From Flavobacteriales bacterium (GTDB lineage: Bacteria > Bacteroidota > Bacteroidia > Flavobacteriales > UBA1820), in contig QALN01000012.1 of NCBI GenBank assembly GCA_003150615.1, positions 62,001-126,000 on the forward strand: DNA of 64,000 nucleotides, in the 5' to 3' direction. The notes below the pieces were generated by a model. The model was not told the DNA's origin and searched no databases. It was given only the letters and a program-made list of their open reading frames with translations. The position numbers and the translations under genes were made by a program. This document shows positions 44,123 to 52,493 of the stretch, piece after piece (the first letter of the stretch is position 1; every line of letters begins with the position of its first letter).

Positions 44123-44302
44123 TTAGAAAAAAAACAGAACAGGCGACTTGGCCGTGAAGTATTCGAATACTCCACGGCGGGGTGGTGAAAAATCGGAAAT
44201 TTCGTATCTGGACGGACCTTTCATGTATTTCCGGGCCAGGCGCCGCACGTGTTCCCGGTATTCGTTGTTGATACCTCCGGCGATGTTTTTCAGATGCCGC
44301 AA
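44123..44302 (-). pseudogene. Possible remnant or small ORF of unknown origin
   Basis: In the 396-bp gap between galE and the GHL10 gene, one minus-strand frame gives 59 residues with protein-like composition: TTG start, then RHLKNIAGGINNEYREHVRR and LARKYMKGPSRYEISDF, ending with a hydrophobic run and stop. It has no ATG and an in-frame stop lies three codons upstream of the TTG. It may be the tail of a decayed gene or a short real protein; no family is recognised. The rest of the gap shows nothing convincing except a GTATTCGAATAC palindrome. Confidence 0.25.
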
Positions 44303-44424
44303 TGGCTTTTATCCTGTTTCCTTTTGGACTGCCGGCAGATGTCGGCGAACGGAAATAAGTATCGAACTGTCTATGGTTGCCGGCTGTGCCGATGGATTTA
44401 ATTATAAAAATCCGTCCTTTCCTG

Positions 44425-46029
44425 ATGCAACTGAAGACTAACATTGTATTTTTGTATTTCCAAATCGCAAAAACGGACGTGAAAGAAGTCATCCTTACCA
44501 TAATTTTTACCGCAGCGTCGCTGTGTTCTTTCCAGTTAAGAGGGCAACAGACGGATTTTCTGCCAAAGCGTGAATTCCGGGGCGTGTGGGTGGCAACAGT
44601 GTCCAATATAGACTGGCCTTCGGCAAAAGGTCTTTCCCCCGAAATACAGAAAAAGGAATTCGTAAAACTGCTCGACGTGCTTCAATCGTGCAATATAAAC
44701 GCCGTGATAGTACAGGTGCGTCCAAAGGCGGATGCGTTATATCATTCGGCTACCGAACCGTGGAGCGCGTATCTTTCGGGCCGCCAGGGGCAGGATCCCG
44801 GATACGATCCTCTGGAATTCATGGTTGCCCAGGCGCATGAACGAGGTATGGAGCTGCATGCGTGGATGAACCCGTTCCGCATAACCACCGGAGAGGGGTT
44901 ACAGTCGCTTTCCATGAGGAACGCTGCCCGGCGTTATCCGCAGTGGACGGTTAATTTCGGCGGGCGGTACTACTTCAATCCAGGGTTGCCGCAGGTGCGC
45001 GAATATCTTCTCGGTGTGGTTGCCGAAGTGGTCGGAAAATACGACATAGACGCCGTGCATTTGGACGATTATTTTTATCCCTACCCTGTGCGCGGGGCGT
45101 CTTTCCCTGACAAGGTGCAATGGGAGCGTTACGGGCGTGGAAAATTTCCCGATATAGCCGACTGGAGGCGCGACAATGTAAACACTCTGGTGCGTGAGCT
45201 GTCCGATACGATAAAAAAAGTAAAGAGTTATGTCAGGTTCGGCGTCAGCCCTTTCGGGATTTACCGCAACAGTTCGTCGCATCCGTCTGGATCGGCCACC
45301 AATGGCATTTCCAATTACGATGACCTGTATGCCGATGTCGAGTTGTGGTTGCGTGAGGGCTGGGTGGACTACGTAGTTCCTCAACTGTACTGGGAAAACG
45401 GGCATTCGGCGGCCGATTATGCCGAACTGTTGCGTTGGTGGAGCGGCAACAGCGGCCAGGCCCAGCTTTATATAGGACACGGCATATATAATATTTCCCC
45501 ATCGGGTAAAAAGGCCGTGTGGCGGACGACGGACGAGATAGCACGACAGATAGATATGCAAAGGCTTAACATGCGCAGTATAGGCTCTGTTTTTTATTCC
45601 GCCAAATATTTCATGTCGAATGTGTGCGGTCTGACCGACAGGATAAGGACCGGATATTATACGGCACAAGCTCTTGTGCCTCCGGTAAAACGGCTCGGAA
45701 GCACCGAGCCTGCTCCTGCCCAGGAATTGCGCGCATATGCGGACGGCAAAAATGTTTCCCTGCGTTGGCAAAAACCGGACGTTGTACATTCGGATGCTGT
45801 GTACAGTTATGCCAGGCCGAGATATTACGTCGTTTACAGGTTCGCCTCGGGCAATTATAAAAACCTTAACGACGCCAGTGCAATAGCAGGGAAGGTGTGG
45901 GCGTCCGGCCCGGCCGAGTTTACCGACAGGAATGTCCCTAAGGGACGTTGGACGTATGCTGTTACTTCGGTGAGCGCTACCGGGGTGGAGAATGAAAATT
46001 TTTCGGCGGCCACTGTCGATGTGTTGTAG
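44425..46029 (+). CDS. Glycosyl-hydrolase-like 10 (GHL10, YngK-type) family protein
   Basis: Probable exported carbohydrate-active enzyme of 534 residues. The GHL10 domain begins at REFRGVWVATVSNIDWPS and contains LLDVLQSCNINAVIVQVRPKADALYHS, LHAWMNPFRI, GVSPFGIYRN, VDYVVPQLYWE and DIDAVHLDDYFYP, the typical barrel motifs. A C-terminal beta-rich part (about 430-534) looks like a fibronectin-type domain. The start is uncertain: ATG at 44425, or a GTG at 44479 (VKEVILTIIFTAASLCSF) that would give a cleaner signal peptide. A role in peptidoglycan or polysaccharide cleavage is likely by family but not shown here. Confidence 0.87.
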   Translation: MQLKTNIVFLYFQIAKTDVKEVILTIIFTAASLCSFQLRGQQTDFLPKREFRGVWVATVSNIDWPSAKGLSPEIQKKEFVKLLDVLQSCNINAVIVQVRPKADALYHSATEPWSAYLSGRQGQDPGYDPLEFMVAQAHERGMELHAWMNPFRITTGEGLQSLSMRNAARRYPQWTVNFGGRYYFNPGLPQVREYLLGVVAEVVGKYDIDAVHLDDYFYPYPVRGASFPDKVQWERYGRGKFPDIADWRRDNVNTLVRELSDTIKKVKSYVRFGVSPFGIYRNSSSHPSGSATNGISNYDDLYADVELWLREGWVDYVVPQLYWENGHSAADYAELLRWWSGNSGQAQLYIGHGIYNISPSGKKAVWRTTDEIARQIDMQRLNMRSIGSVFYSAKYFMSNVCGLTDRIRTGYYTAQALVPPVKRLGSTEPAPAQELRAYADGKNVSLRWQKPDVVHSDAVYSYARPRYYVVYRFASGNYKNLNDASAIAGKVWASGPAEFTDRNVPKGRWTYAVTSVSATGVENENFSAATVDVL

Positions 46030-46053
46030 TTTTTGATTAAATTAGTACCTTTG
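46024..46053 (+). promoter_or_regulatory. pyk promoter (Bacteroidota type)
   Basis: TTG 46024-46026, spacer 19 bases, TACCTTTG 46046-46053: exact consensus layout. The TTG lies in the last codons of the preceding gene. Start expected near 46060, about 34 bases before the pyk ATG. Confidence 0.75.
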
Positions 46054-46093
46054 CACCTCGTTTGAAAGACAGAGAATATAAAATCATAATAAT

Positions 46094-47530
46094 ATGATTA
46101 TCAATCACAAAAAAACAAAAATCGTCGCCACCCTCGGGCCGGCTTCCGACGATTTGTCAGTTATGACCGAAATGGTCAAAGCGGGCGTCAATGTGTTCCG
46201 TATAAATATGTCGCACGCTACGCCGGAACAGGCGCGTGTACGGGCGGAACGTGTACGCCAGATAAACGCCCGTTTCGGCACGAATGTAGCAGTGTTGGTT
46301 GACTTGCAGGGGCCGAAACTGCGTGTAGGGACCATTGCCGAAGGAGCAGAGGTGCATCCCGGCGATATCGTCACGTTCACGAACACTCCGTGCGAAGGAG
46401 ACGCGACGCGCGCATATATGACTTACAAGGATTTCGCCAAGGATGTGAAACCCGGAGAACGCATATTGCTGGACGACGGAAAACTTGTTTTTGAAGTGAA
46501 GGAAACGAACGGCCGCGACGAGGTGAAAGCCGAAGTGGTCCAGGGCGGGCCGTTCCTGTCGAAAAAAGGCGTCAACCTGCCCAATACGAAAGTATCGCTT
46601 CCGGCATTGACGGAAAAGGACAAGGAGGATGTAAAGATAGGAATAGATATCGACGCCGACTGGTTCGCGCTGTCTTTCGTGCGTAACAGCGAAGACATAG
46701 AACTGCTCCGAGCCGAAATAGCGATGCATACGGACAAGCGCATACCTATCGTGTCGAAGATTGAAAAACCTGAAGCCGTAGCCGATATTGACAATATCCT
46801 ACGCCATACGGACGCTATCATGGTTGCCAGGGGTGATCTGGGTATAGAGGTTCCGGCCGAGGACGTTCCCTTGATACAGAAGATGCTGGTGAAAAAGGCG
46901 CGCCATTACGCCCGCCCGATAATCATAGCCACGCAGATGATGGAATCGATGATGGATTCCGTTACTCCGTCGCGTAGCGACGTGAACGACGTGGCCAACT
47001 CTGTAATCGACGGGGCCGATGCGGTGATGCTTTCCGGCGAAACGGCTATGGGTCATCACCCGGTGCAGGTAATCGAACAGATGACGAGGATAATACGCGC
47101 GCTGGAATCCCATAATTTTGTCAGCCATGCCAAGAATCCTCCCGAGGACGAATCCCGCGAGCGTTTTATGACTGACGCCATATGTTACCACGCTTCGCAG
47201 ATAGCCATACAGCTAAATGCCAAGGCTATTTCCACTATAACGAACACGGGGTACACGGCGTTCCAGATATCGTCGCACCGTCCTAATGCTCACATACTCG
47301 TATATACTTCAAACCGCGATATAATGACGCAGTTGAACCTCGTGTGGGGTTGTCGGGCATTTTATTACAAGAGTATAGAAAGCACCGACCAGGCTGTGGA
47401 CGACATAAACGCTATGGGTTACGAACGCGGTTTCATAAAGGCCGGCGACAGGGTTGTGAACCTGATGACAACTCCTTTGAACGACAAAGGCCATGTGAAT
47501 ACGATGCGAATAACTACGATAAAAGATTGA
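46094..47530 (+). CDS. pyk: Pyruvate kinase
   Basis: Last step of glycolysis: phosphoenolpyruvate plus ADP to pyruvate plus ATP. 478 residues. Motifs: KTKIVATLGPASDD, VNVFRINMSHATPEQ, VLVDLQGPKLRVG, GVNLPNTKVSLPALTEKDKEDV, the active-site MVARGDLGIEVPAEDVPLIQK, and ARPIIIATQMMESMMDSVTPSRSDVNDVANSVIDGADAVMLSGETA. The C-terminal domain is present. Promoter 46024-46053, terminator 47555-47585; it is a single-gene unit. No extra C-terminal PEP-utilizing domain. Confidence 0.98.
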   Translation: MIINHKKTKIVATLGPASDDLSVMTEMVKAGVNVFRINMSHATPEQARVRAERVRQINARFGTNVAVLVDLQGPKLRVGTIAEGAEVHPGDIVTFTNTPCEGDATRAYMTYKDFAKDVKPGERILLDDGKLVFEVKETNGRDEVKAEVVQGGPFLSKKGVNLPNTKVSLPALTEKDKEDVKIGIDIDADWFALSFVRNSEDIELLRAEIAMHTDKRIPIVSKIEKPEAVADIDNILRHTDAIMVARGDLGIEVPAEDVPLIQKMLVKKARHYARPIIIATQMMESMMDSVTPSRSDVNDVANSVIDGADAVMLSGETAMGHHPVQVIEQMTRIIRALESHNFVSHAKNPPEDESRERFMTDAICYHASQIAIQLNAKAISTITNTGYTAFQISSHRPNAHILVYTSNRDIMTQLNLVWGCRAFYYKSIESTDQAVDDINAMGYERGFIKAGDRVVNLMTTPLNDKGHVNTMRITTIKD

Positions 47531-47554
47531 AAATAAGCCTGTTGTATGGGCTGG

Positions 47555-47585
47555 AAAAACGGTTTTCTGCGGGAGGCCGTTTTTT
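47555..47585 (+). terminator. pyk terminator
   Basis: AAAAACGG (47555-47562) with CCGTTTTT (47578-47585), with CCGTTTTTTTT extending the U-run; 15-base loop. Intrinsic terminator 25 bp after the pyk stop. Confidence 0.7.
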
Positions 47586-47599
47586 TTGTGTTAAAACTT

Positions 47600-47632
47600 T
47601 TGGAAACTTCCCGTATAAAAACGCTACTTTTG
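47600..47632 (+). promoter_or_regulatory. Putative topA promoter
   Basis: TTG 47600-47602 and TACTTTTG 47625-47632, spacer 22 bases, longer than the usual 19-21. The -7 element is exact. Start near 47639, 16 bases before the ATG. Confidence 0.5.
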
Positions 47633-47654
47633 TGCCTTGTTAAAAAGATGAGTT

Positions 47655-50042
47655 ATGGCAAAAAACCTGGTTATAGTCGAATCCCCCGCTAAAGCGAAAA
47701 CCATAGAAAAGTTCCTCGGAACGGCCTACAAGGTCGAATCTTCGTTCGGCCACATAGCCGATTTGCCGGGGAAAAAACTGGGGATAGACGTGGATAACGG
47801 TTTCGAGCCGCAGTACGAAATAGATCCCGAAAAAAAGGAACTGGTCAAAAAACTGAAGACCATGTCCAAAGCCGCCGAAATGGTGTACCTGGCATCCGAT
47901 GAGGACCGCGAAGGTGAGGCAATAGCGTGGCACCTGTATGAAAACCTCGGCCTGAACGAAGGCACTTCGCGCCGCATAGTATTCCATGAGATAACCAAGA
48001 ATGCCATACTACACGCGATAGAAAACCCACGTTCGATAGACATAAACCTGGTCAACGCACAACAGGCGCGCCGGGTACTGGACCGTCTGGTTGGTTACGA
48101 GATATCGCCGCTTTTGTGGCGTAAGATAAAAAGCGGATTGTCTGCCGGGCGGGTACAGTCTGTGGCCGTGCGTCTTATAGTCGAACGCGAACGCGAAATA
48201 CAGGCTTTCACTAGCCGTTCGTCGTATAAAGTATCCGCCGAATTCACTACTGGCGACGGTTCTGTGGTGAAGGCTGAAATGGCGCACCGCTTCGACACGA
48301 AGGAAGAAGCCGGTGCTTTCCTTTCGGATTGCGCCGTATCGTCGTTTTCCGTCGGGCAAGTGGAGACTAAACCGGCAAAACGCACGCCGGCGCCGCCGTT
48401 TACCACGTCAACCCTGCAGCAGGAGGCCTCGCGCAAACTGGGATATTCCGTGTCGCAGACCATGACGCTGGCTCAGAGGTTATACGAGGCCGGTCTTATC
48501 ACGTACATGCGTACCGACTCGGTAAACCTTTCCGATGAGGCTGTGGCTAAGATAAAAGCCGAAGTGGGAAGGCGGTACGGTGAACAGTACAGCCGCCCGC
48601 GTACGTACCATACGACCTCCAAAGGCGCACAGGAAGCTCACGAGGCCATACGCCCCACTTATATGGAAAAAGAGGTTGCCGGAGCCGACGAACGCCAGAA
48701 AAAACTATACAACCTGATATGGCGCAGGGCGATAGCCTGCCAGATGGAAGATGCACGCCTTGAACGTACAACGGCTCAGATATTGGTGTCGCAGTCGGAA
48801 CACACTATGACCGCTTCGGGCGAAGTTCTCCTTTTCGACGGGTTTCTGAAAGTGTACGGTTTCGATAGCGATGCGGATGACGACGAAAACGAAAAAGACG
48901 GCACATTGCCCAAGCTCGGCGCTGGCCAGATGCTTACATACAGAACGATAACCGCTACCGAACGTTTCACCAAAGCTCCTGCTCGTTACGGCGAGGCTGC
49001 GTTGGTGAAAAAACTGGAGGAACTCGGTATAGGGCGCCCGTCCACTTATGCGCCTACCATATCTACGATACAACGACGCGGCTATGTGGAAAAGGGCGAC
49101 CGCGAAGGCACGCCGCGCAATTATACCGTACTCGATCTTTCCGACGGGCGCATATCCGACCGTAAGATGACGGAAAATTACGGTTCGGACAAGGGTAAAC
49201 TGTTGCCTACGGATATAGGCATCGTTGTGAACGACTTTCTGGTGGAGCATTTCCCCAACATCGTGGATTATAAATTCACGGCTCAGGCCGAAGAAGAACT
49301 GGACGATATCGCTACCGGTAAACTCGACTGGAAAAAGTCCACTGGCGAGTTTTATTCCAAATTCCATGCGCTTGTCAGCGACGTGGCTCAAAATGCTGAA
49401 CGCACTACCGGCGAGCGTGTGCTTGGTGAGCATCCCCAGACGAAAAGACAGGTGTCGGTACGTATAGGCCGTTTCGGTCCGATGGCTCAGATAGGTACTG
49501 CGGACGATGATGAAAAACCGTTATTCGCTTCCCTTCTCAAAGGCCAGTCGATAAATGACATAACCCTCGAACAGGCGCTCGATTTGTTCCGTCTTCCCCG
49601 CACGGTGGGTGAAAGGGACGGGAAAAAAATAACGGCTGCCATAGGCCGTTTCGGTCCATACCTTAAATGGAGCGACAAATTCGTGTCCCTGCGGGAGGCT
49701 GACGGTGACGACCCGCTTACCGTTACTCTGGAGCGGGCTTTGGAGCTTATCGACGCTAAAATATCCGCCGATGCAGCACGCCAGATAAACGTGTTCGACG
49801 AACAGGAACCGGTCATAAAAGTCCTGAACGGCCGTTTCGGGCCGTATATATCCATCGGTAAGGAAAATATAAAGATTCCCAAAGATACCGATCCGGCGTC
49901 GCTTACCCGCGAAGATTGTCTGCGTTTGCAGGCCGAGGCCGCTGCTGCGCCAAAGAAAAAAACGGTTAGAAAATCCGCTTCGGCAGCCGGAACCGCCTCC
50001 GGAAAGAAATCTCCGGCAAAAGCCAAAGCGAAAAAGAAATAA
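47655..50042 (+). CDS. topA: DNA topoisomerase I
   Basis: Type IA topoisomerase that relaxes negative supercoils. 795 residues. TOPRIM domain MAKNLVIVESPAKAKTIEKFLG and SDEDREGEAIAWH; active-site Tyr in GLITYMRTDSVNLS; PPFTTSTLQQEASRKLGYS. The C-terminal region (about 580-760) has repeated GRFGP-type modules (RIGRFGPMAQIG, AAIGRFGPYLKWS, LNGRFGPYISIG), i.e. the Topo_C_repeat type without zinc fingers. A basic tail rich in Lys/Ala (about 770-795) follows, probably DNA-binding. Terminator 50058-50092. Confidence 0.97.
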   Translation: MAKNLVIVESPAKAKTIEKFLGTAYKVESSFGHIADLPGKKLGIDVDNGFEPQYEIDPEKKELVKKLKTMSKAAEMVYLASDEDREGEAIAWHLYENLGLNEGTSRRIVFHEITKNAILHAIENPRSIDINLVNAQQARRVLDRLVGYEISPLLWRKIKSGLSAGRVQSVAVRLIVEREREIQAFTSRSSYKVSAEFTTGDGSVVKAEMAHRFDTKEEAGAFLSDCAVSSFSVGQVETKPAKRTPAPPFTTSTLQQEASRKLGYSVSQTMTLAQRLYEAGLITYMRTDSVNLSDEAVAKIKAEVGRRYGEQYSRPRTYHTTSKGAQEAHEAIRPTYMEKEVAGADERQKKLYNLIWRRAIACQMEDARLERTTAQILVSQSEHTMTASGEVLLFDGFLKVYGFDSDADDDENEKDGTLPKLGAGQMLTYRTITATERFTKAPARYGEAALVKKLEELGIGRPSTYAPTISTIQRRGYVEKGDREGTPRNYTVLDLSDGRISDRKMTENYGSDKGKLLPTDIGIVVNDFLVEHFPNIVDYKFTAQAEEELDDIATGKLDWKKSTGEFYSKFHALVSDVAQNAERTTGERVLGEHPQTKRQVSVRIGRFGPMAQIGTADDDEKPLFASLLKGQSINDITLEQALDLFRLPRTVGERDGKKITAAIGRFGPYLKWSDKFVSLREADGDDPLTVTLERALELIDAKISADAARQINVFDEQEPVIKVLNGRFGPYISIGKENIKIPKDTDPASLTREDCLRLQAEAAAAPKKKTVRKSASAAGTASGKKSPAKAKAKKK

Positions 50043-50057
50043 CGGCTTTACGGCATG

Positions 50058-50092
50058 AAAAAGCGCGCACTCTCATTCGGTGCGCGCTTTTT
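50058..50092 (+). terminator. topA terminator
   Basis: AAAAAGCGCGCAC (50058-50070) with GTGCGCGCTTTTT (50080-50092), 13-bp perfect stem, U7 end. It also abuts the dnaK regulatory region. Confidence 0.88.
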
Positions 50093-50095
50093 TTG

Positions 50096-50147
50096 TGACA
50101 ATATGTCAGATGTGGCATGACACAGGCCTCCTGGCACGCTAATTGAA
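50096..50147 (+). promoter_or_regulatory. Sigma-54-like promoter with upstream palindrome, dnaK
   Basis: TGGCAC at 50132-50137, then 5 bases, then TTGAA at 50143-50147; GG and GA lie exactly 10 bases apart. Upstream TGACAATATGTCA (50096-50108) is a near-perfect palindrome, 23 bases before the TGGCAC. The layout parallels groESL, with an 11-base difference in spacing, one helical turn. The predicted start is near 50158. Confidence 0.55.
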
Positions 50148-50201
50148 AGGTATAAAGAGGAAAACAAAAAAGAATATAAACCAAATACCTTAAAAATAAC
50201 G

Positions 50202-52127
50202 ATGAGCAACAAAATCATTGGCATTGACCTTGGTACCACCAACTCCGTGGTATCGGTGATGGAAGGTAACGAACCTACCGTCATAACCAATTCCGAAGGC
50301 AAACGCACGACGCCTTCGGTGATATCGTTCGACAAGAACGGTGAACGCAAAACCGGCGATCCCGCCAAACGCCAGGCAGTGAACAACCCGAAAGGAACTG
50401 TTTACTCCATCAAGCGTTTTATGGGCGAGAAATACAGCCATCTCGAAAAGGAAGCAAAACGCATGCCTTACGAAATAAAACAGGGACCTAACGACACGCC
50501 TCGCGTACAGCTTAACGGGCGCGAGTATTCTCCGCAGGAACTTTCGGCCATGATACTTCAGAAGATGAAACAGACGGCAGAAGATTATCTTGGCGAAAAA
50601 GTCGACCGCGCAGTTATTACCGTTCCTGCGTACTTTAACGACGCTCAGCGCCAGGCAACCAAAGAAGCCGGTGAAATAGCCGGTCTGAAAGTGGAGCGTA
50701 TTATAAACGAGCCTACCGCAGCCGCTCTGGCATACGGACTCGATAAAAATGCGCAGGACAAGAAAATCGCTGTTTATGACCTTGGCGGCGGTACTTACGA
50801 TATTTCGATACTGGAACTTGGCGACGGTGTGTTCGAAGTGTTGGCCACTAACGGCGATACGCACCTCGGCGGTGACGACTTCGACAATGCAATCATAGAC
50901 TGGATAGTTTCAGAGTTTGAAAAGGCCGAAGGAATAGACCTCCGTACCGATCCTCAGGCTATGCAGCGTATCCGCGAGGCTGCTGAAAAAGCCAAGATAG
51001 AGCTTTCTTCTTCTTCGCAGACCGAAATCAACCTGCCGTATATAACGGCTAACGCTACCGGACCTAAGCACCTTGTGATGACGCTCACTCTGGCGCAGTT
51101 CGAGAAACTTACAGACGAGTTGGTCAACCGTACCATAAAGCCTATGGAAGAGGCATTGGCCAAAGCGGGTCTGAAGAAAACCGACATAGACGAGGTGATA
51201 CTCGTCGGCGGTTCGACACGTATCCCGCGTGTACAGTCCGTAGTCGAGGAATTCTTCGGTAAAAAACCGTCGAAAAATGTCAATCCCGACGAGGTTGTGG
51301 CTGTAGGCGCTGCCATACAAGGCGGTGTGCTTACCGGCGACCATGAGGCGCTCAAGGACATCCTCCTTCTGGACGTTACTCCGCTTTCCCTCGGTATCGA
51401 AACTATGGGCGGCGTGATGACCAAATTGATAGAGGCCAATACGACCATACCTACCAAGAAATCCGAGGTGTTCTCTACGGCGACCGACAACCAGCCTTCT
51501 GTTGATATACACGTGCTTCAGGGAGAACGCCCCATGGCTAAGGACAATAAGACCATAGGCAAGTTCCATCTTGACGGTATAGCTCCCGCTCCGCGCGGAA
51601 TACCCCAGATTGAAGTCGAATTCGATATAGACGCCAACGGCATAATACACGTTACTGCCAAGGACAAGGCCACCGGCGTATCGAAGGATATACGTATCGA
51701 GGCTTCTTCCGGTCTGTCGAAAGAGGAGATAGAACGTATGAAGAAAGAGGCCGAGATGCATGCAGAAGAGGACCGCAAGGCGCGCGAGAAAGCCGACAAA
51801 GTAAATATGGCCGATTCTCTGATATTCCAGACCGAAAAACAGCTCAAGGAATGGGGAGACAAACTCGAACAGGGTACGCGCGAGAATATCGACACCGCTC
51901 TTGAAGCGCTCAAAAAATCCCACAAGGAAGAAAATGTAGCGCAGATAGAAAAGGATGCCGAAGCGCTCAACGCAGCTCTCCAGAAAGCCGGCGAGGAAAT
52001 ATACAAAAACCAACAGGCTGCCGGTGCCGATGCAGGTCAGCAGCAGGCTCAGGGCGATGCAGGTGCTTCTTCCCAGGCTAAGGGAGGAGATAACGTACAG
52101 GATGTGGACTTCGAGGAAGTGAAGTAA
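50202..52127 (+). CDS. dnaK: Chaperone DnaK (Hsp70)
   Basis: ATP-driven folding chaperone; 641 residues. Start [22 protein letters not shown], phosphate motif [31 protein letters not shown], the interdomain linker [19 protein letters not shown], and the C-terminal lid with the acidic end [10 protein letters not shown]. The low-complexity tail ([22 protein letters not shown]) is common. The upstream region has a sigma-54-like element and palindrome. No dnaJ or grpE is nearby. Terminator 52160-52197. Confidence 0.99.
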   Translation: MSNKIIGIDLGTTNSVVSVMEGNEPTVITNSEGKRTTPSVISFDKNGERKTGDPAKRQAVNNPKGTVYSIKRFMGEKYSHLEKEAKRMPYEIKQGPNDTPRVQLNGREYSPQELSAMILQKMKQTAEDYLGEKVDRAVITVPAYFNDAQRQATKEAGEIAGLKVERIINEPTAAALAYGLDKNAQDKKIAVYDLGGGTYDISILELGDGVFEVLATNGDTHLGGDDFDNAIIDWIVSEFEKAEGIDLRTDPQAMQRIREAAEKAKIELSSSSQTEINLPYITANATGPKHLVMTLTLAQFEKLTDELVNRTIKPMEEALAKAGLKKTDIDEVILVGGSTRIPRVQSVVEEFFGKKPSKNVNPDEVVAVGAAIQGGVLTGDHEALKDILLLDVTPLSLGIETMGGVMTKLIEANTTIPTKKSEVFSTATDNQPSVDIHVLQGERPMAKDNKTIGKFHLDGIAPAPRGIPQIEVEFDIDANGIIHVTAKDKATGVSKDIRIEASSGLSKEEIERMKKEAEMHAEEDRKAREKADKVNMADSLIFQTEKQLKEWGDKLEQGTRENIDTALEALKKSHKEENVAQIEKDAEALNAALQKAGEEIYKNQQAAGADAGQQQAQGDAGASSQAKGGDNVQDVDFEEVK

Positions 52128-52159
52128 CCTGAAGACAAATAACTATTGTCAATTTTTAT

Positions 52160-52197
52160 AAAACAGCGTGTGATACATTAGTATTACACGCTGTTTT
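52160..52197 (+). terminator. dnaK terminator
   Basis: AAAACAGCGTGT (52160-52171) with ACACGCTGTTTT (52186-52197), 14-base loop, T7. After it the DNA becomes visibly AT-rich and has no gene until the tracrRNA. Confidence 0.85.
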
Positions 52198-52321
52198 TTT
52201 GTGCAAAGACTTTACATCCAATATCACGAAGTGCTGGACGATCAATGGTGAATAGGAAAATACTTTAAATTCCAGGCTTTATGTTTTCTCAGGAGTTTTC
52301 AAAAACTATATTATCAGATAT

Positions 52322-52430
52322 TAAAAAAGCCCCCGATAGAGGACGAGGGCAACCTGAATGTTTTCACAACGGAATAATCCTTATTGTGATTTGCTTCAAA
52401 TCAGTTTTCAAAACTAAGATAGATAATCGG
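52322..52430 (-). ncRNA. tracrRNA of the type II-C CRISPR system
   Basis: Anti-repeat: the minus strand of about 52386-52405 reads CTGATTTGAAGCAAATCAC, which pairs with the crRNA repeat; 52386-52396 (plus GTGATTTGCTT) is identical to repeat positions 4-14, and small bulges follow. Downstream on the minus strand come AAGGATTATTCCGTTGTG, typical of Bacteroidota II-C tracrRNAs as I remember them, and then GCCCTCG/CGGGGGC (52350-52344 with 52335-52329) with a U6 end. The transcript runs away from cas9. The 5' end is estimated; -7-like sequences lie near 52437-52446. Confidence 0.88.
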
Positions 52431-52460
52431 GTAAAACAAATATTTATCAGAATATTTTTA

Positions 52461-52468
52461 TAGATTTG
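52461..52468 (+). promoter_or_regulatory. -7 element of cas9
   Basis: TAGATTTG, exact match to TAnnTTTG, 26 bases before the cas9 ATG; no TTG at the proper distance. The region also carries the divergent tracrRNA promoter. Confidence 0.45.
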
Positions 52469-52493
52469 GAAAAAATTAATAAAGAATAGTACT

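Noticed and set aside
44148..44441. Overlapping open frames on both strands in the galE/GHL10 gap
   Set aside because: No start signal and no recognisable protein pattern apart from the short minus-strand frame kept as a possible remnant.
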